Shown one piece after another: positions 8,500 through 20,346 of a stretch of DNA of 64,000 bases. The stretch lies in contig CAVRZO010000030.1 of the NCBI GenBank assembly GCA_963725615.1, forward strand, positions 23,254-87,253, in the 5' to 3' direction. Each line of letters begins with the position of its first letter. Positions within the stretch are counted from its first letter, which is position 1. Both the position numbers and the translations under genes were made by a program. The notes beneath the pieces are model-generated. The model searched no databases. It saw only the letters and a program-made list of their open reading frames with translations, and was not told where the DNA came from. This DNA comes from JAIQFF01 sp963725615. Lineage in GTDB: Bacteria > Acidobacteriota > Terriglobia > Terriglobales > Acidobacteriaceae.

Positions 8500-9090
8500 A
8501 TGGCTGATCCCCTCTATCTGAGTATTTGGTTTTCCGCGTTTGAGCTGGATGAGATGTTGCCTCATGCTCTGGCTGTGATGCGCCAGTTTTCATTCTCGGT
8601 GGCGCAGCCCGGGATCACCTACTTGGCGCTTCATCCCGTCTCCTGGAATGAACCGACCATTCTTGAACGGCGATTCCGTCCGGGAGTTCCACCGGAAGAG
8701 GCCGTGCTGATCGCATCCGATCTATTGCACGAAGATTACGCTTACATGTTTGACGCTTTTTGGGACCTCTGGGTGGTGGCCGACAATGGAGAGTGGACCC
8801 TGCGGCCGTCGCCGGTGAAGTTTTTGGTCCATGGTCTTGAGTTTGATGATGGAGTGTACCAGCAGGAAGGCCACATCCAGGTAGATCTTGGCCTGGACTC
8901 GCCTTTTCTCCAGGAGGACACACCGTTTACGCCTGAGGCTGAAATGAGAGTGCGGGCCAACGTGCAAAAACTTGTGGAGTTCACCAGCAAAGTAGAAAAG
9001 AATTCCGGCGCTAATGCCCGCCTGCTGTGGTCGGAGTCGGAACAGAACTTCGCGCAAAAGCTGATTGCCCGCCTGCAGAAAGTGCAGTAA
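8500..9090 (+). CDS. Conserved-looking protein of unknown function
   Basis: A 196-residue soluble protein, acidic overall, starting MADPLYLSIWFSAFELDEML. The N-terminal half is predicted mixed alpha/beta. The final 50 residues are helical and charged (RVRANVQKLVEFTSKVEK). No signal peptide, membrane segment or catalytic motif is seen. Codon choice matches neighbouring genes, which supports a real gene. It stands alone, convergent with ppdK. I do not recognise the family. Confidence 0.7.
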   Translation: MADPLYLSIWFSAFELDEMLPHALAVMRQFSFSVAQPGITYLALHPVSWNEPTILERRFRPGVPPEEAVLIASDLLHEDYAYMFDAFWDLWVVADNGEWTLRPSPVKFLVHGLEFDDGVYQQEGHIQVDLGLDSPFLQEDTPFTPEAEMRVRANVQKLVEFTSKVEKNSGANARLLWSESEQNFAQKLIARLQKVQ

Positions 9091-9157
9091 ACCTCTTCCA
9101 CCACGGAGCACGCGGAGGAGCACAAAGAAATTCTTTCGTGCTCCCCCGTCGCAACAA

Positions 9158-11896
<2,739 letters not shown>

Positions 11897-11912
11897 AATG
11901 AGTGTTCTTCCT

Positions 11913-14084
11913 TTATTGTTTCGAAGATTCTTTGGATTCTTTGCCGTCCGTCACGATTTCAGAGAAATCGGCGATCGTGGAAAATTCCGTCAACAACGTT
12001 TGCAGAAGCGCTAAACGGTTGGCCCGGATTCGCTCGTCTTCGACCATGACCATGACCTTGTCGAAGAACGCGTCCACTGGCTCTCTTGCAGTCGAGAGCA
12101 GGAATAAGGCGTCCTGATACTCCCTCTTCTGCCGGTGCGCTTCGACTCTGGGAGCGTACGTCTCGACGAAGGCTGCCAGGCTTTTTTCTTCATGAGCAGA
12201 CTCGGGCAAATACTGGAACTTTGCAGCCGGCTCGAGGCCGGCTTCCTTCGCCTGCTTCAGGATGTTGCGCATGCGTTTGCAAGCCGCCGCGATGGCTTGG
12301 AACTCGGGCAGATGCAAAACGCCCTTCACCGCCTGCGCCCGTGCGACGGCATTGACCACATCATCGGCATCTGCCGCCAGCACGGCGTTCACAACGTCGT
12401 AGTTGAGGCCGAGGGCGTCGCGTAAATAGAACTCTACACGCTCACGCAGGAAATGTTTTACCGCACTACTGTAATCGATAGCCGGAGCAAACTTTGTCTC
12501 CGCAACTGACCCCCGGTAGGCTTCACGCGCGTCCTTGAATAACTGGCTGAGACTGACGGGAAGGTTGTGCTCTGCAATGGTCTTCACGATTCCGTTGGCC
12601 TGACGGCGCAGGGCAAACGGATCTTTCGATCCTGTAGGCTGAAGCCCAAGCGCGAACATTCCAGCAATGCTGTCGGCCTTGTCGGTGATCGAGAGGACAG
12701 CTCCCTCCAAGGTTCGCGGAACTGAATCTTCCATGGACACCGGCCTGTAGTGATCGTAGATGGCGGTCGCGACCGCTTCGCGCGCGTCGGCTTTCATGTC
12801 GGGATCGAGTTCCTGCACTCTGGCATACAAGCCGCCCACGATGCCCTGCAATTCGGTGAACTCTTTGACCAGTTCTGTGGTCAGATCAGTCTTGGCCAGC
12901 AACGCCGCTTTATGGATCACCCCGGGGCGAAGCGCAATACCGTGCTGGCGAATGTTCTCACACATCCAACTGCATACGCGCTGAATTCGCAGCACCTTGT
13001 CGTAATAACTGCCCAGGTCTTTCTGGAAGGTGACATTCTTCAGCCATGCGGTCCGCTCGCGCAGTGAATGCTTCTGGTCAGTTTGCCAGAAGAAACGGGC
13101 GTCGTTGAAGCGTGCACGCAAGACCCGCTCATGTCCGTGCCGGATGATACCGGCGGGGTCGCCGTCCGTATTCAGCACCGCCAAAAAGTGCGGCGCCAGA
13201 CTGCCCCGGGAATCCTCGACCGCGAAATACTTTTGATGGTCCCGCATCACCGTGACCAGAATTTCTTCGGGTAACTCCAAAAACTCAGGATCGAAGGCGC
13301 CCAGAATCGCAGAAGGCCACTCGGTGAGGTTAACCACCGTATCGAGCAGCGACATGTCCTCGCGCCAGCGGGCGCCGGGAAGGGTGCGGGTGGCGGCGTC
13401 GAGAGCTTTGCGAATCTGTTTTTCCCTCTGCTCGCGACTGATAACCTTGGCTTTTTCCAGCGATTCCGCGTAGGCTGCGCCAGCCCGTGGGATCGAGACC
13501 GACTCATCGGCCAGAATTCGGTGCCCGCGCGAACGGTCCCCGGCGCGCACTCCATCAAACTCCAGCGGGATAACTTCCGCATCGAGCATTGCCACCAGCC
13601 AGCGCACCGGGCGGACGAAGCGCTCACTCGGCTTGCGCCAGTACATGTTCTTGGGCCAGTAGATGGAAGCAATCTCCCTGGGGAGAGCTTCCGCCAGAAT
13701 CTCGGCTGCGGATCGTCCGCGCTTCGTGATCGTCGCTGCCAGGTACTCGCCCTTCGCGGTTGTGCTGCGCTGCAGTTGGGAAACATCCACTCCTGCTTTT
13801 TTCGCGAAGGCGTGCGCAGCAGGAGTGGGTTGCCCGTCCTTGAAGGCGACGCTCACCGACGGGCCGGTCACTTGCTCGATGACATCAGGCTGGGCGGAAG
13901 GAATGTTCGTCGCCAGCACGGCGAGGCGGCGAGGCGTGTCGAGATAGCTCAGAGCGCTCGCGGGCAGAAGTCTTTCACGGTCGAGCAATTTGTGTACGCG
14001 CTCGCGCAACTCGAGCGACGCCGCGTCAATCATCCGCGCTGGGATCTCTTCGCAACCGATCTCGAGTAGGAAATCTGGCATCAC
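11913..14084 (-). CDS. glyS: Glycine--tRNA ligase, beta subunit
   Basis: Beta subunit of the tetrameric bacterial-type glycyl-tRNA synthetase, responsible for tRNA binding. The 723 residues begin MMPDFLLEIGCEEIPARM, the conserved start of the family. They include DTPRRLAVL, VMRDHQKYF and a central HD-like domain, and end in the anticodon-binding region with KVMVMVEDERIRANRLALL. It starts eight bases after glyQ, so the two subunits are made together. The second Met is an equally good start. Confidence 0.96.
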   Translation of the reverse strand: MMPDFLLEIGCEEIPARMIDAASLELRERVHKLLDRERLLPASALSYLDTPRRLAVLATNIPSAQPDVIEQVTGPSVSVAFKDGQPTPAAHAFAKKAGVDVSQLQRSTTAKGEYLAATITKRGRSAAEILAEALPREIASIYWPKNMYWRKPSERFVRPVRWLVAMLDAEVIPLEFDGVRAGDRSRGHRILADESVSIPRAGAAYAESLEKAKVISREQREKQIRKALDAATRTLPGARWREDMSLLDTVVNLTEWPSAILGAFDPEFLELPEEILVTVMRDHQKYFAVEDSRGSLAPHFLAVLNTDGDPAGIIRHGHERVLRARFNDARFFWQTDQKHSLRERTAWLKNVTFQKDLGSYYDKVLRIQRVCSWMCENIRQHGIALRPGVIHKAALLAKTDLTTELVKEFTELQGIVGGLYARVQELDPDMKADAREAVATAIYDHYRPVSMEDSVPRTLEGAVLSITDKADSIAGMFALGLQPTGSKDPFALRRQANGIVKTIAEHNLPVSLSQLFKDAREAYRGSVAETKFAPAIDYSSAVKHFLRERVEFYLRDALGLNYDVVNAVLAADADDVVNAVARAQAVKGVLHLPEFQAIAAACKRMRNILKQAKEAGLEPAAKFQYLPESAHEEKSLAAFVETYAPRVEAHRQKREYQDALFLLSTAREPVDAFFDKVMVMVEDERIRANRLALLQTLLTEFSTIADFSEIVTDGKESKESSKQ

Positions 14085-14092
14085 TTCAATCC

Positions 14093-15115
<1,023 letters not shown>

Positions 15116-15171
15116 GCGAGTGTTCGAAAATCTTTGGTTCTTGGTTGCTGGTTCTCAGTTCTCAGCGGAAA

Positions 15172-15915
15172 CTAGGCGGTGATTTTCTCCAGCATTCCCG
15201 CTGTCACCAGCTTTTTCTCAATGTGCCTCTGCAGCGTTTGGGTCAGAAACTTTCGCAGGTCACTTCCCTGCTTTTTGGGCCAGGGCGTTCCGGCAAAACT
15301 CTCGACGGGTGCGCGAAACATCCGGGCCGCCAGCGCCCGCGATTCTCCGGATATCTCCGAGGAGGCCAGCCGCTTGTCATCGGGACACATCAAGCCATCG
15401 GTCAATGCATGAAAGAAGGCCCGGCTGCCGTTCAGGGTGCGTCCGCAAACCATGCACTCACCCAGGTCCGGCAGATACCCCATCAGGCGGGTCATCCACA
15501 GCTCAAAATACGTCACCGGCATCCACACATCGGGGCCGCGCAATCCCGCGATCACCGAAAGCGCCAGCCGGAATGCTGCGTCATTGACTTCACGGTCGGG
15601 CAGCAATTCGTCGAGCAACTCCGCCACGTGCGCCAGCGCAACCGCCCGGGGATAACTCACTTCCGTGGCCAGCGGAGATTCCAGCACTTCGCAGGAATCC
15701 AGCCGGGCCAACTCCTGCCGTTCGCGATCTTCGTAATAAGCCTTGACGTAGGTGAGCGGCTCGAGCGCGCCGCCAAACCGCCGCTTCGATTTTTTGGCTG
15801 AGCGCGCCACGCCGCGAACTTTCCCTTCGGCTCGCGTGAACAGCGTGACCAGCAGATCGGCCTCGCGCAAAGGATACGTGCGCAGGACGATCGCTTCCGA
15901 CTCCTTGAGTGCCAT
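15172..15915 (-). CDS. recO: DNA repair protein RecO
   Basis: Annealing and RecA-loading mediator of the RecFOR pathway. The N-terminal OB fold is seen in SEAIVLRTYPLREADLLVTLFTRAEGKVRGVARSAKK-type sequence over the first 45 residues. A helical domain follows, with a CMVCGR segment near residue 150. The second cysteine pair of the usual zinc site is not evident (later MCPDDKRL offers one Cys). Length 247 is normal. It leads the recO-glyQ-glyS-ppdK operon. Confidence 0.9.
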   Translation of the reverse strand: MALKESEAIVLRTYPLREADLLVTLFTRAEGKVRGVARSAKKSKRRFGGALEPLTYVKAYYEDRERQELARLDSCEVLESPLATEVSYPRAVALAHVAELLDELLPDREVNDAAFRLALSVIAGLRGPDVWMPVTYFELWMTRLMGYLPDLGECMVCGRTLNGSRAFFHALTDGLMCPDDKRLASSEISGESRALAARMFRAPVESFAGTPWPKKQGSDLRKFLTQTLQRHIEKKLVTAGMLEKITA

Positions 15916-15974
15916 GGAAGCCAGCAGGTTGACGTTTGATTGTAATGGAGCAGCGGGGAGATGGAAAGTAAGGA

Positions 15975-16053
15975 AGCTTTCAGCGCTCAGCGGTCAGCTA
16001 TCAGTATGTGACCTTAGCGTGTACTGATAGCTGATGGCTGAGAGCTGAAAGCT
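15975..16053. repeat. AGCTTTCAGC-family inverted repeat
   Basis: Left arm AGCTTTCAGC..CAGCTATCAGT and right arm ACTGATAGCTGATGGC..GCTGAAAGCT form an imperfect inverted repeat of about 79 bases. The right end touches the stop codon of the ferredoxin gene at 16052. Related short motifs occur at 24884-25031, 26949-26975 and 27526-27560. The role is unknown; it lies between two genes transcribed in the same direction. Confidence 0.7.
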
Positions 16054-16312
16054 ATCTTCCGAAATATTTCGCGTTCCGCTCGGTGAATGACGCCCACTTT
16101 TCCGGCAGGTCGTCCAGCGCGAAGATGGCTGATACCGGGCAGACGGGAACGCAAGCGCCGCAGTCGATGCACTCTACGGGATCGATATACAGCATCTCCT
16201 CTTCCGCGTACGCCGGAGAATCTTTCTTAGGATGGATGCAGTCCACCGGGCAAGCGTCCACGCAAGCGGTGTCCTTGGTTCCGATGCACGGTTCTGCGAT
16301 CACGTAAGTCAT
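16052..16312 (-). CDS. Ferredoxin, seven-iron (Thermus-like) type
   Basis: Small electron carrier of 86 residues. The arrangement CIGTKDTACVDACPVDC (Cys 9, 17, 21, 25) followed by CIDCGACVPVCPV (Cys 48, 51, 54, 58) matches ferredoxins with one [3Fe-4S] and one [4Fe-4S] centre, such as that of Thermus. The C-terminal helix ends AKYFGR. The start ATG at 16312 is chosen because the family begins M(T/P)(Y/H)VI; the frame is open further upstream but into a repeat. No partner enzyme is adjacent. Confidence 0.9.
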   Translation of the reverse strand: MTYVIAEPCIGTKDTACVDACPVDCIHPKKDSPAYAEEEMLYIDPVECIDCGACVPVCPVSAIFALDDLPEKWASFTERNAKYFGR

Positions 16313-16415
16313 TATTCTTGTCTCCCTGGCAAGCCGAGCTGGTACTGAACTGGTTATATTAGCAAGAATGCAGGCTGTAGGTACAAATTTTGGGTGAATT
16401 TCGGTGGAATGCAGG

Positions 16416-16489
16416 GTGTGTGGTCGCGGGCGACTCGCCCGCGCTGCACAGGTCCGAGAAGCGCGGGCGAGTCGCCCGCGACCACACAC
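16416..16489. repeat. Perfect 30-base inverted repeat
   Basis: Bases 16416-16445 and 16460-16489 are exact reverse complements separated by 14 bases. Each arm is itself nearly palindromic around CGCGGGCGACTCGCCCGCG. It lies between the divergent ferredoxin and rpsP genes, so it is not an ordinary terminator. It could form a cruciform or a very stable RNA hairpin. It resembles, but is not identical to, the GGGCGCCCTCGCCCGCC elements elsewhere in the window. Confidence 0.8.
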
Positions 16490-16592
16490 CCATCCCTGCA
16501 TTCAACCGAAACTTGCTAATCCGGCTAAATTCTGCAAAAATAATGGTTTGTCTCAGCCTGCCTGAAGCAAATAGGAAAGGAATATAAGCTCT

Positions 16593-16847
16593 GTGTTAAT
16601 GATTCGTCTGTCGCGCACGGGTGCGCGCAAACAACCGCAGTATCGTGTGGTGGTCATCGAAAAGGAACGCGCACGCAATGGCCGTCCGGTCGAGGTCGTC
16701 GGAACTTACAATCCTCGCACCAGTCCCGCCAGTATTGAACTCAAGCGCGAGCGTATCGACTACTGGGTGTCCAAGGGCGCCAAGATGTCGGACCGGGTCA
16801 CCAAGATCGTGTCCAGACCGGCGCCGGTCGCCACTTCGGTTGCCTGA
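16593..16847 (+). CDS. rpsP: 30S ribosomal protein S16
   Basis: Small-subunit ribosomal protein of 84 residues. IRLSRTGARKQPQYRVVV is the conserved N-terminal strand, and ERIDYWVSKGAKMSDRV the conserved helix. The start is taken as GTG at 16593, because MLMIRL then aligns with the usual MVKIRL start; ATG at 16599 is possible. AGGAAAGG lies upstream. It is the first gene of the rpsP-khpA-rimM-trmD-rplS operon. Confidence 0.95.
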   Translation: MLMIRLSRTGARKQPQYRVVVIEKERARNGRPVEVVGTYNPRTSPASIELKRERIDYWVSKGAKMSDRVTKIVSRPAPVATSVA

Positions 16848-16929
16848 TCTTCCGGTGCTCATCACGGTAAATTCCACCGCATCAATAAGAGGACCCAGCC
16901 TGGGGTAAGCCAGGCAGGGTGAGCGAATC

Positions 16930-17184
16930 ATGTTGAGCGAGCCAACTGGGGACATGCGCGTCCTGATCGAGCAGATTGCTAAAGCTCTGGTCGATGATCC
17001 CGGGCAAGTCTCGGTCAATCAGGTCGAGGAGGGCGGGGAGTCCGTACTTGAGCTCACCGTTGGCCCGAACGATATGGGTCGGGTCATCGGCAAGCAGGGA
17101 CGCACCGCCCGCGCCATGCGCAACCTGCTGGGCGCAGCCGGCTTGAAGTTTAACAAGCGTTTCGTGCTGGAGATCCTGGAATAG
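16930..17184 (+). CDS. khpA: KH-domain RNA-binding protein KhpA
   Basis: RNA-binding protein of 84 residues consisting almost only of a KH domain with the GxxG-type loop VIGKQGRTARAMRNLL near residues 52-67. It is encoded between rpsP and rimM, the standard position of khpA/ylqC in many bacteria. KhpA forms a pair with KhpB and binds many RNAs, affecting cell division and ribosome function in studied species. The ATG at 16930 gives a slightly longer N-terminus than usual; ATG at 16954 is an alternative. Its TAG stop overlaps the probable ATA start of rimM. Confidence 0.92.
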   Translation: MLSEPTGDMRVLIEQIAKALVDDPGQVSVNQVEEGGESVLELTVGPNDMGRVIGKQGRTARAMRNLLGAAGLKFNKRFVLEILE

Positions 17185-17765
17185 CCGACGAGTTCATTAC
17201 GCTGGCACGCGTCCTCAAGACCCAGGGACGCCGCGGCGAGGTTGCAACCGAGCTGCACAGCGACGTCCCGGACCGGTTGCAGCAGGGCATGCGGCTCTGG
17301 GCCCTGCCCAGGGATGGAACCGGACCCCGGCGAGAGTTGAAGATCGAGGAACTCTGGCCGCACAAGAGCTTCCTGGTCCTGAAGTTCGAAGGCGTCGGTT
17401 CAATTACCGAAGCTGAGACGCTGATCGGATGTGAGTTGCAGGTTCCGGCCCGCGAGAGATCAAAGCTGGACCCCGGATGGGCTTACGTCAGCGATCTTGT
17501 GGGATGTGCAGTCCTTGACGGCGATCACGAGGTTGGTTCAGTTGCGGACGTACAGTTTGGAGCGGGTGAAGCGCCGCTGCTGATCGTCAAGTCGGGATTG
17601 AAAGAGTATGAGATTCCTTACGCGGAAGCGTACTTGAAGAGCACGGACCTTGAACACAAGAAGATTTGTATGATTCTGCCGGACGGCATGCTGGAGCTGA
17701 ATGCTCCGCTGACAGCGGAAGAGAAAGAGCAGCAAAAGATTAGTAACAGGAAAGTGTCATCCTGA
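17181..17765 (+). CDS. rimM: 16S rRNA processing protein RimM (no standard start codon)
   Basis: Assists assembly of the 30S head, binding S19. The N-terminal barrel starts FITLARVLKTQGRRGEV and the PRC-barrel follows, with DPGWAYVSDLVGCAV near the middle and EIPYAEAYLK towards the end. In-frame coding reaches back to 17154, but the only standard start (TTG at 17277) would delete the first 32 conserved residues. The most likely start is ATA at 17181, eight bases after a GGAG and overlapping the khpA stop as ATAG. The last codons (GTG TCA TCC TGA) lie inside a repeat element beginning at 17755. Confidence 0.85.
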   Translation: MADEFITLARVLKTQGRRGEVATELHSDVPDRLQQGMRLWALPRDGTGPRRELKIEELWPHKSFLVLKFEGVGSITEAETLIGCELQVPARERSKLDPGWAYVSDLVGCAVLDGDHEVGSVADVQFGAGEAPLLIVKSGLKEYEIPYAEAYLKSTDLEHKKICMILPDGMLELNAPLTAEEKEQQKISNRKVSS

Positions 17766-17820
17766 GCGGAGCGACTGCTTCGCGATGCGAAGCAGTCGCG
17801 GAGTCGAAGGAGCCCTACCC
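17755..17820. repeat. TGTCATCCTGAGCG hairpin element, copy 1
   Basis: Begins TGTCATCCTGAGCG and ends GCGGAGTCGAAGGA. Between them is a perfect 13-base hairpin (GCGACTGCTTCGC, 17771-17783, against 17787-17799, loop GAT). The second copy at 52080 keeps the outer parts but has a different, equally paired stem. The first bases supply the last two codons and stop of rimM. Confidence 0.85.
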
Positions 17821-17916
17821 TGTGACGGAGGTTTCCCGGGGTATAGATCAAGGCTGGACGGGCAAGGGCTCGTCCTCCACACGGGTGCCAGCATGACACG
17901 GGTTTAAGGTTCCGCG

Positions 17917-18768
17917 ATGAAGATCGACATCTTAACGATCTTTCCCGACTTTTTTCGCGGACCGCTGGATTACGGCATTGTTCGCCGGGCCCGGGAAGCG
18001 GGTTTGGCGGCGATCGAAATCCACGACTTGCGGGCTTTTGCCCACGACCGGCACCGCACCGTGGATGACCGCCCTTTCGGCGGCGGCGAAGGCATGGTGT
18101 TGAAGCCGGAACCGATCTTTGAATGTATTGAGGGACTGGAGATTCAGAGCCGGACGGAGCGGCTTGCGGCTGGCTCAAGGCAGAGTGTGGTGCTGCTCTC
18201 AGCCCAGGGCAGGCGTTTCGATCAGAGCGTGGCGGAAGAGCTCGCGACCATGGAACGGATCGTCCTGATCTGCGGCCGCTATGAAGGCGTGGATGAGCGC
18301 GTAGGACAGCACCTCGCCGACCGTGAGCTGTCGATCGGAGACTACGTGCTGAGCGGCGGCGAGTTGGGCGCGGCCGTGATTCTGGATGCGGTCGCAAGGC
18401 TCATTCCCGGCGCGCTGGGTAACGAGGCTTCTACGAGGCAAGAGTCTTTTACGGTGACTCCAACCGTGGGCGCGGGTGGCGCGAATTCCACATGCGCATC
18501 GGGCGGATTGCTGGATTATCCGCACTATACGCGTCCGGCGGACTTTCGCGGATTGCAGGTACCGGAGGTTTTGGTTTCCGGCAATCATGAAGAAATACGC
18601 CGCTGGCGCCGGCGGACGGCTTTGGAGAAAACGCTGCGCAACCGGCCCGATCTGTTAGCGGGCGCCGCGCTCGGCGAAGAAGATAAGAAATTACTGGCCC
18701 GCATTGCGAGCGAGCAAGCTGAAACAAATTCCAAGATTTCCGTCACTGGGGGACAAGATCGTGACTAA
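17917..18768 (+). CDS. trmD: tRNA (guanine37-N1)-methyltransferase
   Basis: Methylates G37 next to the anticodon, preventing +1 frameshifting. The SPOUT knot shows ILTIFPDFF at the start, DDRPFGGGEGMVLKPEP near residues 50-66, VLLSAQGRRFDQ, CGRYEGVDERV near residues 119-129 and IGDYVLSGGE. The 283-residue length is slightly above the usual 240-260 owing to an insertion around residues 185-195 (GAGGANSTCASGG) and a longer tail. It lies 151 bases after rimM across a repeat element and overlaps rplS by eight bases. Confidence 0.96.
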   Translation: MKIDILTIFPDFFRGPLDYGIVRRAREAGLAAIEIHDLRAFAHDRHRTVDDRPFGGGEGMVLKPEPIFECIEGLEIQSRTERLAAGSRQSVVLLSAQGRRFDQSVAEELATMERIVLICGRYEGVDERVGQHLADRELSIGDYVLSGGELGAAVILDAVARLIPGALGNEASTRQESFTVTPTVGAGGANSTCASGGLLDYPHYTRPADFRGLQVPEVLVSGNHEEIRRWRRRTALEKTLRNRPDLLAGAALGEEDKKLLARIASEQAETNSKISVTGGQDRD

Positions 18769-19138
18769 CCTGATCATCGAAAAACTTCTGGCTAAGACCA
18801 AGCGTACTGACATTCCTGAATTTGCACCCGGCGACAGCGTCCGCGTGCATGTGAAGATCAAGGAAGGCGACAAGGAACGCCTGCAGGCATTTGAGGGCGT
18901 GGTGATTGCGCGCAGCCGCGGGCCTCAGGCCAGCTTTACCGTGCGCAAGATCAGCTTCGGCCACGGCGTCGAGCGCATCTTCCCGCTCCACTCCAAGGTG
19001 GTGGACAAAGTGGAGCTGCTGCGCTCGTCCAAAGTTCGCCGCGCCAAGCTGTACTATCTGCGCGGCCTTAAGGGCAAAGCGGCTCGCCTGAAGGATGTTG
19101 ACCGCGAGCAGGCGGTAGCAGAAGTCGCCGCGAAGTAA
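18761..19138 (+). CDS. rplS: 50S ribosomal protein L19
   Basis: Large-subunit protein at the 30S-50S interface. The 125 residues contain the signatures PGDSVRVHVKIKEGDKERLQ, FEGVVIARSRG and the C-terminal VRRAKLYYLRGLKGKAARLK. The start is GTG at 18761, giving MTNLIIEKLLAK, preceded by GGGGGAC; this overlaps the trmD stop by eight bases. Upstream in-frame starts lie inside trmD. A 17-residue alanine/glutamate-rich tail extends the usual length. Confidence 0.95.
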   Translation: MTNLIIEKLLAKTKRTDIPEFAPGDSVRVHVKIKEGDKERLQAFEGVVIARSRGPQASFTVRKISFGHGVERIFPLHSKVVDKVELLRSSKVRRAKLYYLRGLKGKAARLKDVDREQAVAEVAAK

Positions 19139-19221
19139 AGTCATCGGGCATCAGACTTAAGACCTTGGTGAAGACCACGCTTCTTTGGCTGAGGTCCGAC
19201 GCCAGAAGTCTGTCTTCATTA

Positions 19222-19995
19222 TTAGTGGATTTCAAACTGCAGGGTGTCTTCGAAGTGCTTCTCGGATAACTTGCGGATCAGGAATTGCAGGATCTGGCGC
19301 TCGCCTTTGCGGATTTCGCGGAACTCGATTCCGAGTCCGACATGCGGCTCTGCATGCTTGACCGTACCCTTCAGCGTCAAAGTTTGATCACCGACGTGCA
19401 GCGTCACTTTCAGCTCGGTTCCAGCCGGCACGATCTGCTTGGTCAGGACCAGGCAACCAATCTCTGACATATTCTTCAGGACTACGCTGTTGGGCTTGGA
19501 ATTCTGGGCGCCCGCTTCAACCAGCTCCGCCGTTCCTTCCAGACTAAAGCGCTCGCGGCGACGGCGGCGTTCGTGGGCGGCGAAAGTACGAGGCCGTTTT
19601 GCGTCCGTATCCGGCATGACCGGTTCGTAGGTCTCGACCATGTCGCGCAGTTCTGCCTCCCACAATATCCGGTCGGATTCCACACACTGCAGGCCGATTT
19701 GACCCTGCAACTCCGAATTGGGTTCTCCGACCCACACCACCCGGCAGAAGGCTTTGCTTTTCCCCCGCTCGATGGCGATGACTTCTCCGGCTTCTTTCAC
19801 GTTACGCAGGCCGGTCACTCGGGCGCCGTGCTCAGAAATATCGTAGGTGCAGGCAATCTCGAGGCAAGGTTTTTGGGCGTCGTCCCAATAGGTAACTCGA
19901 ATGGGAAGGGCGACGTGCAGGCGCTTGTTCTGGCGCTCCGATGCTTTGGGGTGTTCTTCTTTCAAGTGGGTCGCCGGGTGAACAGTTCTCTTCAT
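19222..19995 (-). CDS. Protein with two PilZ-like domains
   Basis: A cytoplasmic 257-residue protein likely to bind cyclic di-GMP. Each half resembles a PilZ barrel. The first has RLHVALPIRVTYWD and CTYDISEHGARVTG (RxxxR-like and DxSxxG motifs). The second has RRRRERFSLEGTAELVEAG and VVLKNMSEIGCLVLT, where the Asp of the DxSxxG motif is replaced by Asn. The start ATG at 19995 is preferred over TTG at 20007. It faces rplS and rnhB and separates those usually adjacent genes. Confidence 0.8.
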   Translation of the reverse strand: MKRTVHPATHLKEEHPKASERQNKRLHVALPIRVTYWDDAQKPCLEIACTYDISEHGARVTGLRNVKEAGEVIAIERGKSKAFCRVVWVGEPNSELQGQIGLQCVESDRILWEAELRDMVETYEPVMPDTDAKRPRTFAAHERRRRRERFSLEGTAELVEAGAQNSKPNSVVLKNMSEIGCLVLTKQIVPAGTELKVTLHVGDQTLTLKGTVKHAEPHVGLGIEFREIRKGERQILQFLIRKLSEKHFEDTLQFEIH

Positions 19996-20346
19996 TGAAG
20001 CTAGCAACCGGTGGCGGGTCAGTCAATTTACCGCGGTAATGGCACGTAATGTTACCTTCGGGCCACTCAAACCATGGCGCTTAGCGGCCGGCTACAACCC
20101 ACCCAGGATGTTGCGTGCATCTTTGCGGACGCTTGTGGGGGGACGAAATGCGGTCCGCCAGCGATGTTTCTTTCGCTCCTTCGGGGCTTGGTCGTTTCCG
20201 CTCATACCCGGGGCTCGCGTTCCGGGCTACATTCTTACGCCGCTTCGCGGCTCGCCGGGCAACGACGCAATTCCGGATCGGTTCATTTGCTCAAACTCGC
20301 TGTCGGCAATTTTCCACATTGCGCCACAACCGTGGAGTGGGCGAAG

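Noticed and set aside
8168..8521. 117-codon plus-strand frame after acr3
   Set aside because: Very Arg-rich, no ribosome site, overlaps the next gene and has no family features.
17277..17765. TTG at 17277 as the start of rimM
   Set aside because: It would remove the conserved RimM N-terminal barrel strand that is clearly encoded just upstream in the same frame.
20074..20346. Upstream extension of the rnhB frame
   Set aside because: Sequence lacks RNase HII similarity and begins far before the conserved core; ATG 20347 gives a normal-length protein.
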